Shown piece after piece: positions 53,591 to 64,000 of a stretch of DNA of 64,000 nucleotides. The DNA is from Chlorophyllum brunneum. Lineage: Eukaryota; Basidiomycota; Agaricomycetes; Agaricales; Agaricaceae. The position numbers and the translations under genes were made by a program. A model generated the notes under the pieces. The model made no database searches and was not told the DNA's origin. It saw only the letters and a list, made by a program, of their open reading frames with translations. The stretch covers positions 1,364,001-1,428,000 of the forward strand of contig OY756143.1 in NCBI GenBank assembly GCA_963576785.1, written 5' to 3'. Numbering within the stretch: position 1 is the stretch's first letter; every line of letters starts with the position of its first letter.

Positions 53591-54411
53591 TTTTTTTTTT
53601 TTTTTAAATCATGGCCTAAGGCCAATTTGTTACATGGTGCTCAAACACAGTCCACGGCTGGAATACAAAAGAGTAGACTAGCAGGTATCTACAGAGAAAG
53701 TAGTAATTACGCCCTACCAAGCAAAGATACCATTGCCCAAGACCAATGGTAGGAGGAATCACATCCTACTCCCGAGCCCGAAGGGTGAGAGGAGTGGACA
53801 CTAGAGGAGGCAAGTGGGTAGGGAGGTCCCCCAACCAACGACCCAGTCCGAGGACTAGGCCCAGTCAGTAGGTGTTGATTCACTGTAAATGCCCAGTAGT
53901 GGGGACGTACCCAGTTACTAGCTCAGCTAGGTCCCAACTCCCTTTTACTAAGACCCAATCCCCCAGCCACAGTCACCCTTGCCAGAGTAATTGACTACAC
54001 CATTTGTGTGGCTATTGGCATCTTCACCACACCTAGTAGCTGGAGGGTTTAGGTCTACTCATCAGTCATTGAAACAATTGCCAAGTCTTCACCAGAGGCC
54101 ACTAGTGCCAGACAATAATCCACCTACCCTGAGCCAGTTATCCAATTCCCTGAGGAATGGATGGGAAGGCGAACATCTGAGGGTTTGCCTTCAAGAACTT
54201 GACAAGGGCACCTAGTGTAGCTGGGTACCCCCTAGGGGAATCAAACTGACTGCAGTTGGTAAGAATATGCACACGAGACTTGAAGGGAGCCCTGCATGGA
54301 CACCAGAACGGTTCATCCTGGAAGAACCAAGACCTGTAAGCCCTGATAGGCACATGGTTGAGTATAACTCTACACATGCAGGCAGACAGCAAGTTGGACT
54401 CTGCTGCAGCA
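53591..54411 (-). mobile_element. LINE-B copy 6, 3' part
   Basis: Poly(A) as T at 53591-53605, 3' UTR, and ORF2 C-terminus (FQDEPFWCPC, HILTNCSQFD, FAFPSIPQGIG before TAA near 54143). It is inserted in the leader of LINE-A copy 9. It continues at 58128 beyond the nested LINE-A copy 10. Confidence 0.87.
54397..54411. repeat. Target-site duplication of LINE-A copy 10, left
   Basis: GACTCTGCTGCAGCA, identical to 58128-58142. Confidence 0.93.
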
Positions 54412-57400
54412 ATATGGGCAGTGATTTCAATTGCCATTCCAAGCTTTGGGACCCTAATTGGGGCTCCCACTCAGGCACCTCACAGTCTCTGATCTCCATC
54501 AAGACAGACATTGGTCTAGACCTTGCCCTTCCGGTCGAGCCTGGGCCTACTCACATTCCACACAACAAGGATCTCTGACCATCGGTTATTGATCTTGCAT
54601 TTGTTCCATTGGACCTGTCTATTTCCCATAGACCTAGGTTGGATTACTCCCTTAGGGGTCCATCAGACCATGTTCCATTAGTTCTGGTGCTTCCAGTCAC
54701 ACCTATGTTTGTGGAGACTCATAGGAAAACCCTGCCATATGATGGTGGCGAAGAGGTAGTGCTCTTCCTCACTGATGTTATCTAGGACCTCCATGAAGTA
54801 GCCAGACTTCTGGAACCTTCTACCACTGATGAGGTTGAAGCTGCAGTTCATGCTGTGGTGGAGGCCTTCTCCACTGCGTGGGAAGCCCATGCAGTGGACA
54901 TCATGATCACTCACTGCTCTAAGCCCTAGTAGAACCAGGAATGCTGCGAAGCCTTCAGGAGATATTGTGAGACTCACTCTCACGATGACTACTCTAATCT
55001 TAGACGTGCTAAGAGGCGCACTAAACACAACTTCTTCAATGCTTGCATCGAGGAGATTGCTTCTACCAACAAGTGACTGTGGGACCTTATGGAATGGGTC
55101 CAGAAGCAGAAGCTTCCATCCTGCAAGACTATCCAGTACAATAGAGAGCCATGTCACATGCTCCCAGATCTCTGGGATGCACTCCACAATATCTACAACT
55201 CAGCTTCTGGCCAAGCTGTGGATATTTCTGTTCTTGATCCACTGCCAAGTCTTCTGGCTAGGAAGTAGGTCCATTTTTCAGCCTTAGAGCTGATAGATGC
55301 CCTGAGTGCTTGCTCGGGGGTGTCCACCCTGGGGCTGGACCATGTAACATGGACCCACCTCAAAGAGATCACCGAGGACCCTGATGTCCTTCAGCTATTC
55401 ATTGAGATAGCTAATACCTGCATACATGTGGGTCATTGGCCATCCTATTTCAAGGAAAGCTTGTCGGTTATCATACCAAAGCTGGGCAAGCTGTCCTACT
55501 CAATTCCTAAGGCATTCAGGCCCATTGTGCTCCTGAACACCTTTGGCAAGCTCATCGAGAAGATGATCTCGAATCACCTCCAGTTTGACTCTGTCAAGCA
55601 TGGAGTCTTTCATCCAAATCAGCTCGGTGGTATCCATCAGAGGTCCACTGATGATGCTGGGATGCTCCTAACCCACATTGTTCACATGGGGTGGGCCAAA
55701 GGCCTCAAGACTAGTGTTGTTGCTTTCGATATCGCTCAGTTCTTTCCTTTGCTCAACCACAGTATGTTGTTGGCAATTTTATGGAAGCAAGGATTCGACT
55801 CCTATATAGGTAGATTCTTTGCCTCTTATTTAGTTGGCCACTCTATGTAGTATGTGTGGGGAGACCATAAAGTCTAATCTCAGACAGGTGGATGTAGGGA
55901 TAGGTCAGGGCTTATTACTCTCTTCTGTCCTCTCCAGCCTTTATCTTATCCCCTTCATGAAACTTTATGATAGGGAGGCAATCGCGCTTGGGAGTACTTT
56001 GCTCTTGTATGTTGACAATGGCCTTGCCATTGCCCAGGCTAAAACCTGGGATCCTAATTTGGTATGCCTCAAACAGGCATACCAGATTATTTATTGCCTG
56101 ACTACCTCGTTTGGGCTTGCTGTCGAGCATGACAAGTCTGAAGTCTTTCATTTCTCCCGTAAACAGGGAGATGACAACCCACCGCTGGACTTGGGGTATG
56201 CTCCCCATACCAGCAATACTCCACTACACCCTAAGACCCACTGGAGGTACTTGGGTTTTTTCTTCAATTGTGCTCTTATGTTTAAAGAGTATGTTTGGCA
56301 TTATGCTACTAAGTCTCTGTCCATGCTCAAGGCCATGAGCATGCTTGGTAACTCATTGCAAGGTCTTCTCCCTTCTCAGAAGAGGACTCTTTACTGCTCA
56401 TGTGTAGTGCCTATTGCTACCTATGGGTTTCGACTGTAGTTTTATGAAGGGGCCCGTAATAAGGCCCTTCTGAAGCAACTTAACACTATGCAGCATAAAG
56501 CTGCATTGTGGATTACTGGTGCATTCCGCACCAGCCCTACTGGAGGAGCTGAGGCCTTGGCTGGCCTCATCCCCATCCACCTTCATCTCAAGAAGCTGGC
56601 TACCCATGCCATCCACAGGGTAGCCACACTCTCTGAGAATCACCCTGTTCATTCTGTCATGGAGCGTCAGTATATAGGGGGTTATGTTCCATACCCCAGA
56701 TGGATTGCTCTCATGACCCCTGCTCAGGCGGTCAAGGTCAAGGGGCCAGTCACAGAGGCAAACTCTCGTTTGCCAGACCTAATGGAGGCATTCGAGCCAT
56801 TTGCGCTCGAAGCATCCCCAGGTTCTTGTCTCCTGGACCGCTACATAGCCCAGGTGACTTACAAAATGTTTGATGCCTCGCTCGGTGGAAACCCTGTGGG
56901 TCTTCAAGTGGATTTGCTCAACAATACTCTTCGTGAATATCGTGAGAACAGACAGGTGGTCTACGCAGCAACGGATGTGGGTCTGCCACTGTTTGGAGAT
57001 TACCAGGCAGTTTCTGCTGCCCACATTTATAGGGGAACATGTTTGCTTCATGCATCACGTCACCCAGCTGGCAAGGTTACAGCCCCAGATGCTGAACTTT
57101 TTGCCATTTGTATGGCCCTGGGGACTGCTGCAGCAGTTTCTGAGGCTGTACATATTGCAGTCTTTACAGACTCAATTGGTTCTGCCAAGCAAGCTCTTGA
57201 CCCGTCTGTGCACTCTGGCCAGGGGCATTCCCTGGCTGTGTGTTGTCTTCTGTTGGAGTGGTTCAGGGATTGCCCTGACTATTCCCTCACCTTCTGGTCC
57301 ATTCTGTTGTCGGCAAAATGGTCCATTCATCAGGATGTGCATTTATTTGCCACCAATCTTCAGGTCGCCACTAGACATAGTCCAGTGACATCTATCAACT

Positions 57401-57828
57401 TGCTGCATAAGCTTAATGTAGCAACCATTCAGAAGGCCTGGAAGGTTATCTTCCAGGACTCCTCTTATTATGGTTCTAACTTTCTTGTTCTCAAGAATAG
57501 TAAGAACAAAGTTTTACAGCCAACATACCTCTATGGGGGTTCTTGGCTTCCTTCTTTTCCCTCTTAGTCCATTGTGACGAGAGCGAATTGTGCCATTCTT
57601 GGGCACACTCCAACCGGCAAGTACCGCTCCCAGTTCTATCCTCTAGAGCCTATTGGCTGCAAGTGTGGGGCTCCTCTGGAGACCCGCACTCATATCTTGT
57701 GGTCTTGTCCTCTGTACAAGAGACATTATGGCTTGCTGGTCTCTATCAACCAGCTTGTTAGTTTCCTTAAGCACAATCCTCTAGCATTTGCATTTAAGTC
57801 CAACAGACCACTTGTGGGAGTTGGATAA
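54412..57828 (+). pseudogene. LINE-A copy 10 ORF2: EN end, RT, RNase H, Cys/His
   Basis: GSDFNCHSKLWDP, then HNKDL followed by TGA at the same codon as in copy 4 (35036), SDHVPLVLVLP, and a linker with two adjacent stops where WW stands (54929-). RT is readable with the active site YVDNG (56008-56022): the second catalytic Asp is Asn. Further stops near 54783, 55075, 55267, 55850 and 56438, and a frame change near 55860. RNase H keeps ATDVGLPL, APDAELFAI and FTDSIGSAK; the end CKCG...HILWSC is present, with TAA 57826-57828. Confidence 0.87.
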
Positions 57829-58127
57829 TGTGGCGCAGCCCCTGCTAGCTCCCCATGCCTCTGGCATGTGTAGGAGTTAATTGTGAATTGACACATACTC
57901 TCCCAGGGAGGGGAGGCTAGGAGTCGCTCATTATTCTGGTCAAGGCTTCGTGCATCTGTGCGTGTTTCCACGACCACTCACCCAGACTGCCTGTCGGCAG
58001 TCTAGTTTGGCCAGGGGAGAGCCAATCTTCAAATACCATCTCTATTGTAGCCTATATATCATAGTAGATACAGGTGGACTGTGATTGTGCACTACCTTAA
58101 ACATGTTGATTTAAAAAAAAAAACAAA
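57829..58127 (+). other. LINE-A copy 10 3' UTR and A-rich tail
   Basis: Family 3' UTR, CpG-poor, ending TTAAACATGTTGATTT and 11 A followed by CAAA. No gene. Confidence 0.8.
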
Positions 58128-58142
58128 GACTCTGCTGCAGCA
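58128..58142. repeat. Target-site duplication of LINE-A copy 10, right
   Basis: GACTCTGCTGCAGCA, identical to 54397-54411. Confidence 0.93.
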
Positions 58143-59982
58143 GAGGGCAGCCATGAACCTCCATTAAGGTAAGTGGGCTGGAGGGGCTTACTGTTGCACC
58201 CTTCAATAGCCATAAATTGGCTTCCCAAGTAAGTAGGATCCTAGAATTGAGTAATCCAGGCATCCTGGCATGATTTGATGACCTTCTGACAAAGGGAATC
58301 AAGGGAGGTTTGCAGACAGGAACCTGCAGTGACCTGGAGCTCAGTACAGTACTGGTGTATGGTACCATGAATGGCCCACTTCTCGGATGAGTAGGTGTGC
58401 CAGATGTGAAAGGAGCATTTGGGGTGACCCTTGAAACACTCCAGAAGAGTGTTACAAATGGCAAGTGAATGAGCTTGACCAGAGTGAACAGAGGGGTCCA
58501 CTGCTCTCCTGGCAGAGCCGAGAGAGTCAGTGAACAGGACAATGGAGTCACAGTCAGAGAGGCTGGTAACCTTCCCAATTGTGATCTGGATAGCGTACAG
58601 CTCCACATCAGGAGCTGTCACTTGGCCCACTGCATGTCTCGTCTGAAAGACACGCTGGCCTGACCAGTAGATCTGGGCAGCAGAAACTGCCTAGAACTCC
58701 CCCTGCAGTGGCAGACTCGCGTCTGTTGCCACAGTGAGAACCTGAGGATTGGCATTAGCACATTCCAAAGTGCTGTTCAGATGCCTCATATGCATAGCTC
58801 TCTCATCACAAGAACGAGGAGAGTTGTGGAAGGATACCTGGGCCACAAAGCGGTCCAGGAGATGGTGACCAGGCTGAGCCACTGCGGAGCAGGGGTCAAA
58901 CTGTTCAGTGAGGGATGGGAGTGTGGAGACAGCTTCCATAAGGGAACCCTTAACCTGCCTGACAAGATAGTCAGACAAGGGGGAGATGGAGAGAGGGTGT
59001 GGGAGGCCACTCTTGGTATTCAGACAATCGAGGAGAGATCAGAGAGGGTGGCAAGATGGTAGTTCGCTCTTGAGGCCAGCTTCTTCAGATGGAGGTGGAC
59101 AGGGATGAGACCAGCAAGGGCTTTGGTGCCACCAGAGGGGGAGGTGTGGAATGCACTGGTGATCCACAATACAGCCTTGCATTGTATAGTATTGAGGGAT
59201 TTGAGAAGGCCCTTACACCAAGCCTTGTCAAAATACCACAGACAGAAGCCATATGTCACAATAGGCATGACACATGACCTGAAGAGGAGCTACTTCTGCT
59301 TAGGGGTCAGACCGCAGGAGGAGTTGCCAAGCATCCCCATTGCTTTCATGGTGGAGAGAGCCTTGGTAGAGTAATATTGAACGTGCTCCTGAAAATTCAG
59401 GGCACAATCAAAGTAAAAGCCCAGGTACCTCCAGTAGGTCTTAGGGCAAAGAGGAGTGTCCCCTGTGAATGGACCAAAGCCCAAGTCAAGGGGGGGATTA
59501 ATATCTCCAGGCTTCCTGGAAAAGTGGAAAAGCTCAGACTTGTCATGCTCTATGACAAGTGCGAATGCTACAAAGAGATTGAAGAGAACAATGTATGCCC
59601 CCTTGAGGGTGTCCAAGTTCTTGTCCCAGGTCCTAGCCTGGGTGACAATGGTACTGTCATCGACATATGACAACAGGGTACTCCCGGGGGAAGTAATCCA
59701 TAGATCAAAGACCTTCATAAGAGGGGCAATATAGAGGCCAGAGAGGACTGGGGACATGGTAGAGCCCTGTCCAATGCCCACATCTGCACCCCGGAGGTCA
59801 GAGGAGAAGCTGTTTCATGTATAAACAGTGGAATGGCCCACCAAATATGAAGCAAAAAAGGTCCTCATGTTCAGTGGGAACCCCTACTTGGCAAGTATGG
59901 CCATGAGCATCTCATGGTTCAAAGAGGGAAAGAACTGAGCAATGTCGAAAGCGACCATGCTTGTCTTGAGACCTTTAGCCCC
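58128..59982 (-). pseudogene. LINE-B copy 6 ORF2: RT palm, thumb and RNase H
   Basis: Minus strand from 59982, in the GLKTSMVAFDIAQFFPSLN stretch of RT, then GIGQGSTMSPVLSGLY and LLSYVDDSTIVTQ (about 59645-59685). The catalytic pair is intact, although the following Gly is Ser. Thumb and RNase H follow (ATDASLPL, APDVELYAI, FTDSLGSAR). Stops near 59886, 59290, 58695 and others. EN and gag are missing: the element ends at 59982 against repeat E. Confidence 0.85.
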
Positions 59983-61402
59983 ATTGCTCCTTGACTTGTT
60001 ACCACCACCATCACTTTTTCACTTCCCTTTCCTCATTGCACCATTCGTTTCTTGGGCTCTCCCGTGTCTTTTCTGAGCCTTTGCTGGCTGTAGGGGGACA
60101 GTCCGGGTGGCAACATTAGCCAGTCAATGGGCAGCACGCCCTTGGTGAAGGTAATTAAAGGTGGGTATATCCCCACCATTCATCTGACTGATACCTATAC
60201 ACACAGATCGACGAGGCAGCCCCTTGGTAAAGGGTCTTAAAGGCTGGGCTACTGGCCACCTTGCTCACTTGTGCTTGCTGGGTTGTCAGTGGTGGCGGCC
60301 CTTCTACCAATTAGATGGGCTTGTAGTCCTGTATAGGGTTTGTATGTGGGTTTTTACTCCTACTGCAGGTCAAGTCTGGCTAGTATCTTGAGGCTGGGCT
60401 ATACTGGCTGACAATGGACATCCAGGCCCACCCCCAATCATGCTTGCACATCGGTGGGAAGTATGCTGAAAAAAGCCACCCTATTGCACCTGAAAGGGAC
60501 CAAAAGGATAGGGGACAATAATAGGGGGAATAGAGTAATAACAAGCCGACTGAAAGGACCGGCCACCCCCCACCAGTGTTGCCATGCCTTTGGGAACCCC
60601 TCTAGAGGTAGTGTCTGGTCATTAGTAGAGATATGCAAAACTTTAGGGTACTGGGTAGGTTTGGGTCAATTTGGGGAAACTTGGGTTAATTGGCACCCAT
60701 TCCATGAAATGCTTAAGTAATCCATTCTGCAGGTTGCTTAGGTAATCCAATGTGAACACCACCCTAGTAGTGCTCCCTGTGAGATAGAGATCCCTACCAG
60801 TATTAGCATGTAGATCTGTGCCCAAAAACAAGTTGCCTCCTCTGGGGGTAGATCATAGCGAAAGCAGCTGTGGGGGAACAGGAAGCTAGTCCAGGGGTCG
60901 TGCCTTGGAGGTACACCTTCATGGCCTCTGCCTGCCTAACTAGTGGACCATAGTAGGCCATTTACTGGGAGTGCACTGAAAAAAGCCACCCAGTTACTGA
61001 GAAGGAGCAGCCTGGCTCGAGAGATCAAAATTCTCTGTCGGTGGGTCCCCATGAAGATCGGGGTGTACCCATTTGAGTTGTTACCACGTGAGAGGTCTGG
61101 TTTTGGGGTGGCGGCGTGTGCAGCTTGCAGTGAGATCCTGTCTGTGCACTATATAGGAAGAGTGCCTCAAGTGAATGGCAGGCTGGTCCTCAGGGATACT
61201 ATGCTCTCTCAGTAGTGAGGTGTTTTCCCAAGCTAAAGGCTTTACCTCTTAGGAGGAAGGGGCAAAGTCCCCACAACATGGCTGGATGCAATACCAATAT
61301 GGGAGCTTGGGAACATGCTGGGCATTCTACGGGCACACGACATCTCAAGACCCCCATTTCTGGGCCTCTAGGAGCTTAATTCCCTCAAGGGGCTCTATAT
61401 GC
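59983..61402 (-). repeat. Non-coding repeat E, long copy
   Basis: About 1.4 kb without a credible gene. On the minus strand it runs from ATATAGAGCCCCTTGAGGG at 61402 to GGTAACAAGTCAAGGAGCAATG at 59983. The first 450 bp match repeat E copy 1 (42284-42736) and the last 190 bp match 20597-20801. U6-CAG hairpins lie at 60964-60994 and about 60456-60483. No poly(A), LTR or transposase is seen. It may be one element or two adjacent ones. Confidence 0.68.
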
Positions 61403-61783
61403 AGAAGACAGGTGGACATTGGGGTAGGTCAGGGCTCATTGCTCTCTTCTGTCCTCTCTGGCCTTTATCTTGCCCCCTTCATGAAACTTTATGATAGGGA
61501 GGCAATTGCACTTGGAAGTACCCTGCTCTCATATGTCAACGATGGCCTTGCCATCACCCAGGCTAAGACTTGGGAACCTAATTTGGTATGCCTCAAGCAG
61601 GCATACCAGATTATTTATCATCTGACAACCTCATTTGGGCTTGCCATTGAGCACGACAAGTCCGAAGTTTTTTACTTCTCCTGTAAATGAGGAGATAACA
61701 ACCCACTGCTGGATCTGGGGTATGCTCCCCATACTAGCAATATTCCGCTATGCCCTAAGACCCATTGGAGGTACTTGGGATTC
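61403..61783 (+). pseudogene. LINE-A copy 11, RT fragment
   Basis: RT from VDIGVGQGSLLSSVLSGLY through SYVNDGLAITQ (first catalytic Asp is Asn) to THWRYLGF, with a TGA in the FSCK-GD stretch (61688). It breaks off at almost the same codon as LINE-A copy 5 at its junction with repeat E. Confidence 0.82.
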
Positions 61784-61787
61784 TTGC

Positions 61788-62265
61788 TTATCTTCTTGAG
61801 TACAACACCAGTCTCGATCTCCTCGACTATAACTTGTCTACCTCTGACACCAAATGTTTCATAACTAATATCTGTCTATCTGAATTACCTTTCTATAGGT
61901 ATCAAATAGAAGCTTATTATCTTGGTGAGTAGACCCTATGTTCTCTCTCACTGCATTTACTGCTGCCCCCAGCAAACAACTCATTACAGTCATTTCCTCA
62001 ACAGGTTTAACCATCAGTAAGGCTACTGGGGCCTATAACCTGTTGAGGAAATGACCATAATGAGTTGTTTGCTGGGGCAGCAGTAAAGACAGTGGGAGAG
62101 AACATAGAGTCTACTCACTGAGATAATAAGCTTCTATCTGATACCTATAGAAAGGTAATTTGGATAGACAGATATTATTAATGAAGCAGTTGGTGTCAGA
62201 GGTGTAGAGGTCAAAGTCAAGGAGATCAAGACTTATGTTGTACTCAAGGAAATAAGTGATGATAA
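61788..62265. repeat. Inverted repeat, arms of about 230 bp, loop of about 30 bp
   Basis: 61788-62010 recurs inverted at about 62042-62265, with scattered differences. Each arm, read towards the loop, has GTGAGTAGAC...TTTCCTCAACAG, which looks like a fungal intron of about 80 nt with consensus splice sites. The right arm (minus strand, 62341-62111) is open upstream of that donor for 76 codons (MSMFLHVYKPHVADQ...). The protein is not recognised. Confidence 0.75.
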
Positions 62266-64000
62266 AGAAGTTGTTTGATTGAACAAGATGCAGAACTTGA
62301 TCTGCTACATGGGGTTTATATACATGTAAGAACATAGACAAGTCATACTACATAAAATACTAGGAATACATAGAATGTTCCTTATAACTCCTACTAACTG
62401 TGGCGTAGTACCTGCAGAGTACTGTAGAATATATTATACTAGTCATTGGAACTATGTAGAATAATCTATCAAGTACCAATTGATATTATGACTCTCATTG
62501 TATGCAGAGCAACTCATAAGAAGTTACTATGGATTGAAGTTACTGGAAAGTAATGGATCAGTCTATTATTATCATAATGACCTCATAGTCTATTTTTAGA
62601 ATATGTCCAAAACTTCAACATCCTAGTCAGACCTTTTGGTCCCCACATGCTAATAGCACCAGCCCTTTTCAAGTCAAGTTTAGTTTGGATGAGACAGACC
62701 TTGTGTCCTTTTATTCTATAGAGTCATGCACCAGACATTCATCCTTGTACTGCTCTTGGCTGGACCTGGTTGGACCTTTTGGTCCTCCCTTTTGACAAAT
62801 ATCATCCAGTACATATAAAGGCTGACATGTTCAGCTTAGTTGGCCCTGGTGCTTGTTCTGGTTTGGAGGGCCCTTGTTCCCAATTCAAGGCCATTGAACC
62901 CATACTAGGTAGGATCACACTAGTGCTAAGGGACATGGATGTATTCTTTCTCATTTTCTTTATCCACTACAATACTGTCCAAATCCAAAAGCCTCAGTAT
63001 CCACATAAATAAGGTGTGCCAGTCTTATTTACTTTCCCAGTTCTTCCCTCCAGCTAATCAACTGTAACTACATTTATATGGCTAAGTTTTGTTGCAACTG
63101 CTCCAGTTGTAACCTTTTGGACCTGGGCATAACCCACCTTGCCTTTGCCAACAAGTGGCAGAATATGCTGTCCAAATCTCATGCTTTGCACAACTGTCAT
63201 ACATACTCTTTTAAGGTAGTAAGTATGGCCCATCACTCACCACCCCCAAATTTAACTTGTCAGGTTTCCTATGGGAGCAATAACAAAGTACCCTTTGTTA
63301 ATCATATAGGTTGGTCAGATTTTAACTTTGATGGATATCTCTTTCACTCAATTGTCCACAAAAGGTACTTCTAGTGGTCATTTGGTAGTCCAAATTCTTT
63401 TAGTATGTATTTGCTGTTCTTTTTACTGCCATATCAATCTGACTGATCTGTCTTTGACACTTTTCATACTCACAACATATCCAATGGCCTATTAATAAAA
63501 GAGAGATTTTGGAACCTTGACTCTATCACAGTCAACAATACAGGCCCTACCTTTTATGATTCCAGGACCTCTCAGTATGTTGATCTCTTTATGTTTGGTT
63601 TTTAGGTAAGGGCAGTGGTATGCAATTTGTTTCTGGTAGTAGGTTCTTGCTGGACACTTGCAAGTCACCCTAGAATACCACTGGTTCTGCAGTAGGTTTC
63701 AATTGGGATTCCTCTCCATTACCTAATCAGTTACACAGAATCTGTGGTCAATTGCCCAGCCTGCAACCAGTATGTTATCTGAGAATACCATAGGTTTCAT
63801 GGTAAGTGTCTCATACAATACTTGGTCAGTCACTGAGGCATTAACAATCTTCATTCATTCAGCACCAAGCTGTTCCTTCATTTGACATGCAGAATTCAGT
63901 CAGACTCTTCCATAAAGGTGGTTTTCCCTATGGCCAGCTAGGTGTATTGGCCTCTGTAGGTGAAGAATGTGTTGAAGACACTGAAGAAGATCTTGTGTTA
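62266..64000. other. Unassigned AT-rich, CpG-poor sequence
   Basis: I find no similarity to the LINE, gypsy, SINE or E/X sequences. CpG is almost absent. Short open stretches (62770-63012, 63078-63374) have Cys-rich or hydrophobic runs without a known motif. The stretch could be a decayed element or a broken gene with introns; I cannot support either. Confidence 0.6.

Larger units (their letters stand above)
54412..58127 (+). mobile_element. LINE-A copy 10, 5'-truncated, inserted in LINE-B copy 6
   Basis: 3.7 kb, from the EN box GSDFNCHS to the family tail and an A-rich end (58113-58127). A perfect 15-bp duplication brackets it. Many stops and few CpGs show that it is old. Confidence 0.92.

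Noticed and set aside
62770..63374. Two open frames of 80 and 98 codons as host genes
   Set aside because: No recognisable motif, no clear splice structure joining them and a CpG-depleted composition; not supported as genes.
1..64000. CRISPR arrays, rRNA genes, operons, bacterial terminators
   Set aside because: None seen; the repeats are dispersed retroelements with eukaryotic poly(A) tails and there is no regularly spaced short repeat.

Overview
The window looks like repeat-rich sequence from a filamentous fungus, most likely a basidiomycete (inference: Tad-like LINEs with gag zinc knuckles plus a terminal RNase H, and a chromodomain Ty3/gypsy element). I find no host gene that I can name. 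Nearly everything is retroelement, layered by repeated insertion, up to three deep.

Three LINE families (named here A, B and C) share one plan: ORF1 (gag, CCHC knuckles), ORF2 (apurinic-type endonuclease EN, reverse transcriptase RT, RNase H RNH, C-terminal Cys/His motif), 3' UTR and poly(A). The ORF1 stop overlaps the ORF2 start. A ends in about 285 nt of 3' UTR, B has an AATAAA signal, and C has about 490 nt.

Layout: 1-1553 LINE-C 3' end; 1554-3340 LINE-A 3' half; 3341-5003 plus 18225-20596 an old LINE-B (+). That LINE-B is split by LINE-C copy 2 (5004-18224, minus), which is itself split by a Ty3/gypsy chromovirus (10753-17200, minus). 20597-24905 is a mosaic of non-coding repeats, two tRNA-derived SINEs and LINE-B pieces, including a 1.5-kb palindrome. 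24906-26986 is a LINE-A 5' half. 26987-41831 is an almost complete LINE-B (minus) carrying two nested LINE-A copies (27696-30346 and 32931-38591). 41832-49464 holds further A and B copies. 49465-49664 is an assembly gap. 49665-50340 is the 3' end of a second gypsy element. 50341-61783 is B, A, B (with A nested) and then a non-coding repeat with an A fragment. 61784-64000 is AT-rich, CpG-poor sequence that begins with a 230-bp inverted repeat.

Five insertions are shown by target-site duplications read directly: gypsy in C (GAGGG), C in B (15-18 bp) and A in B three times (15 bp each). The best-preserved copies are LINE-A 32931-38591 (three nonsense codons) and LINE-A 27696-30346 (one open frame, but part of RT deleted). 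Decay is mostly by transitions, and loss of CpG repeatedly hits the catalytic aspartate codons of RT.

Most notable: a gypsy element whose primer-binding site is complementary to its own predicted mRNA start; an extra ORF between its chromodomain and 3' LTR that a second, divergent element keeps; a family of non-coding repeats carrying a hairpin with an invariant U6-CAG core and covarying stems; and a tRNA-derived SINE.
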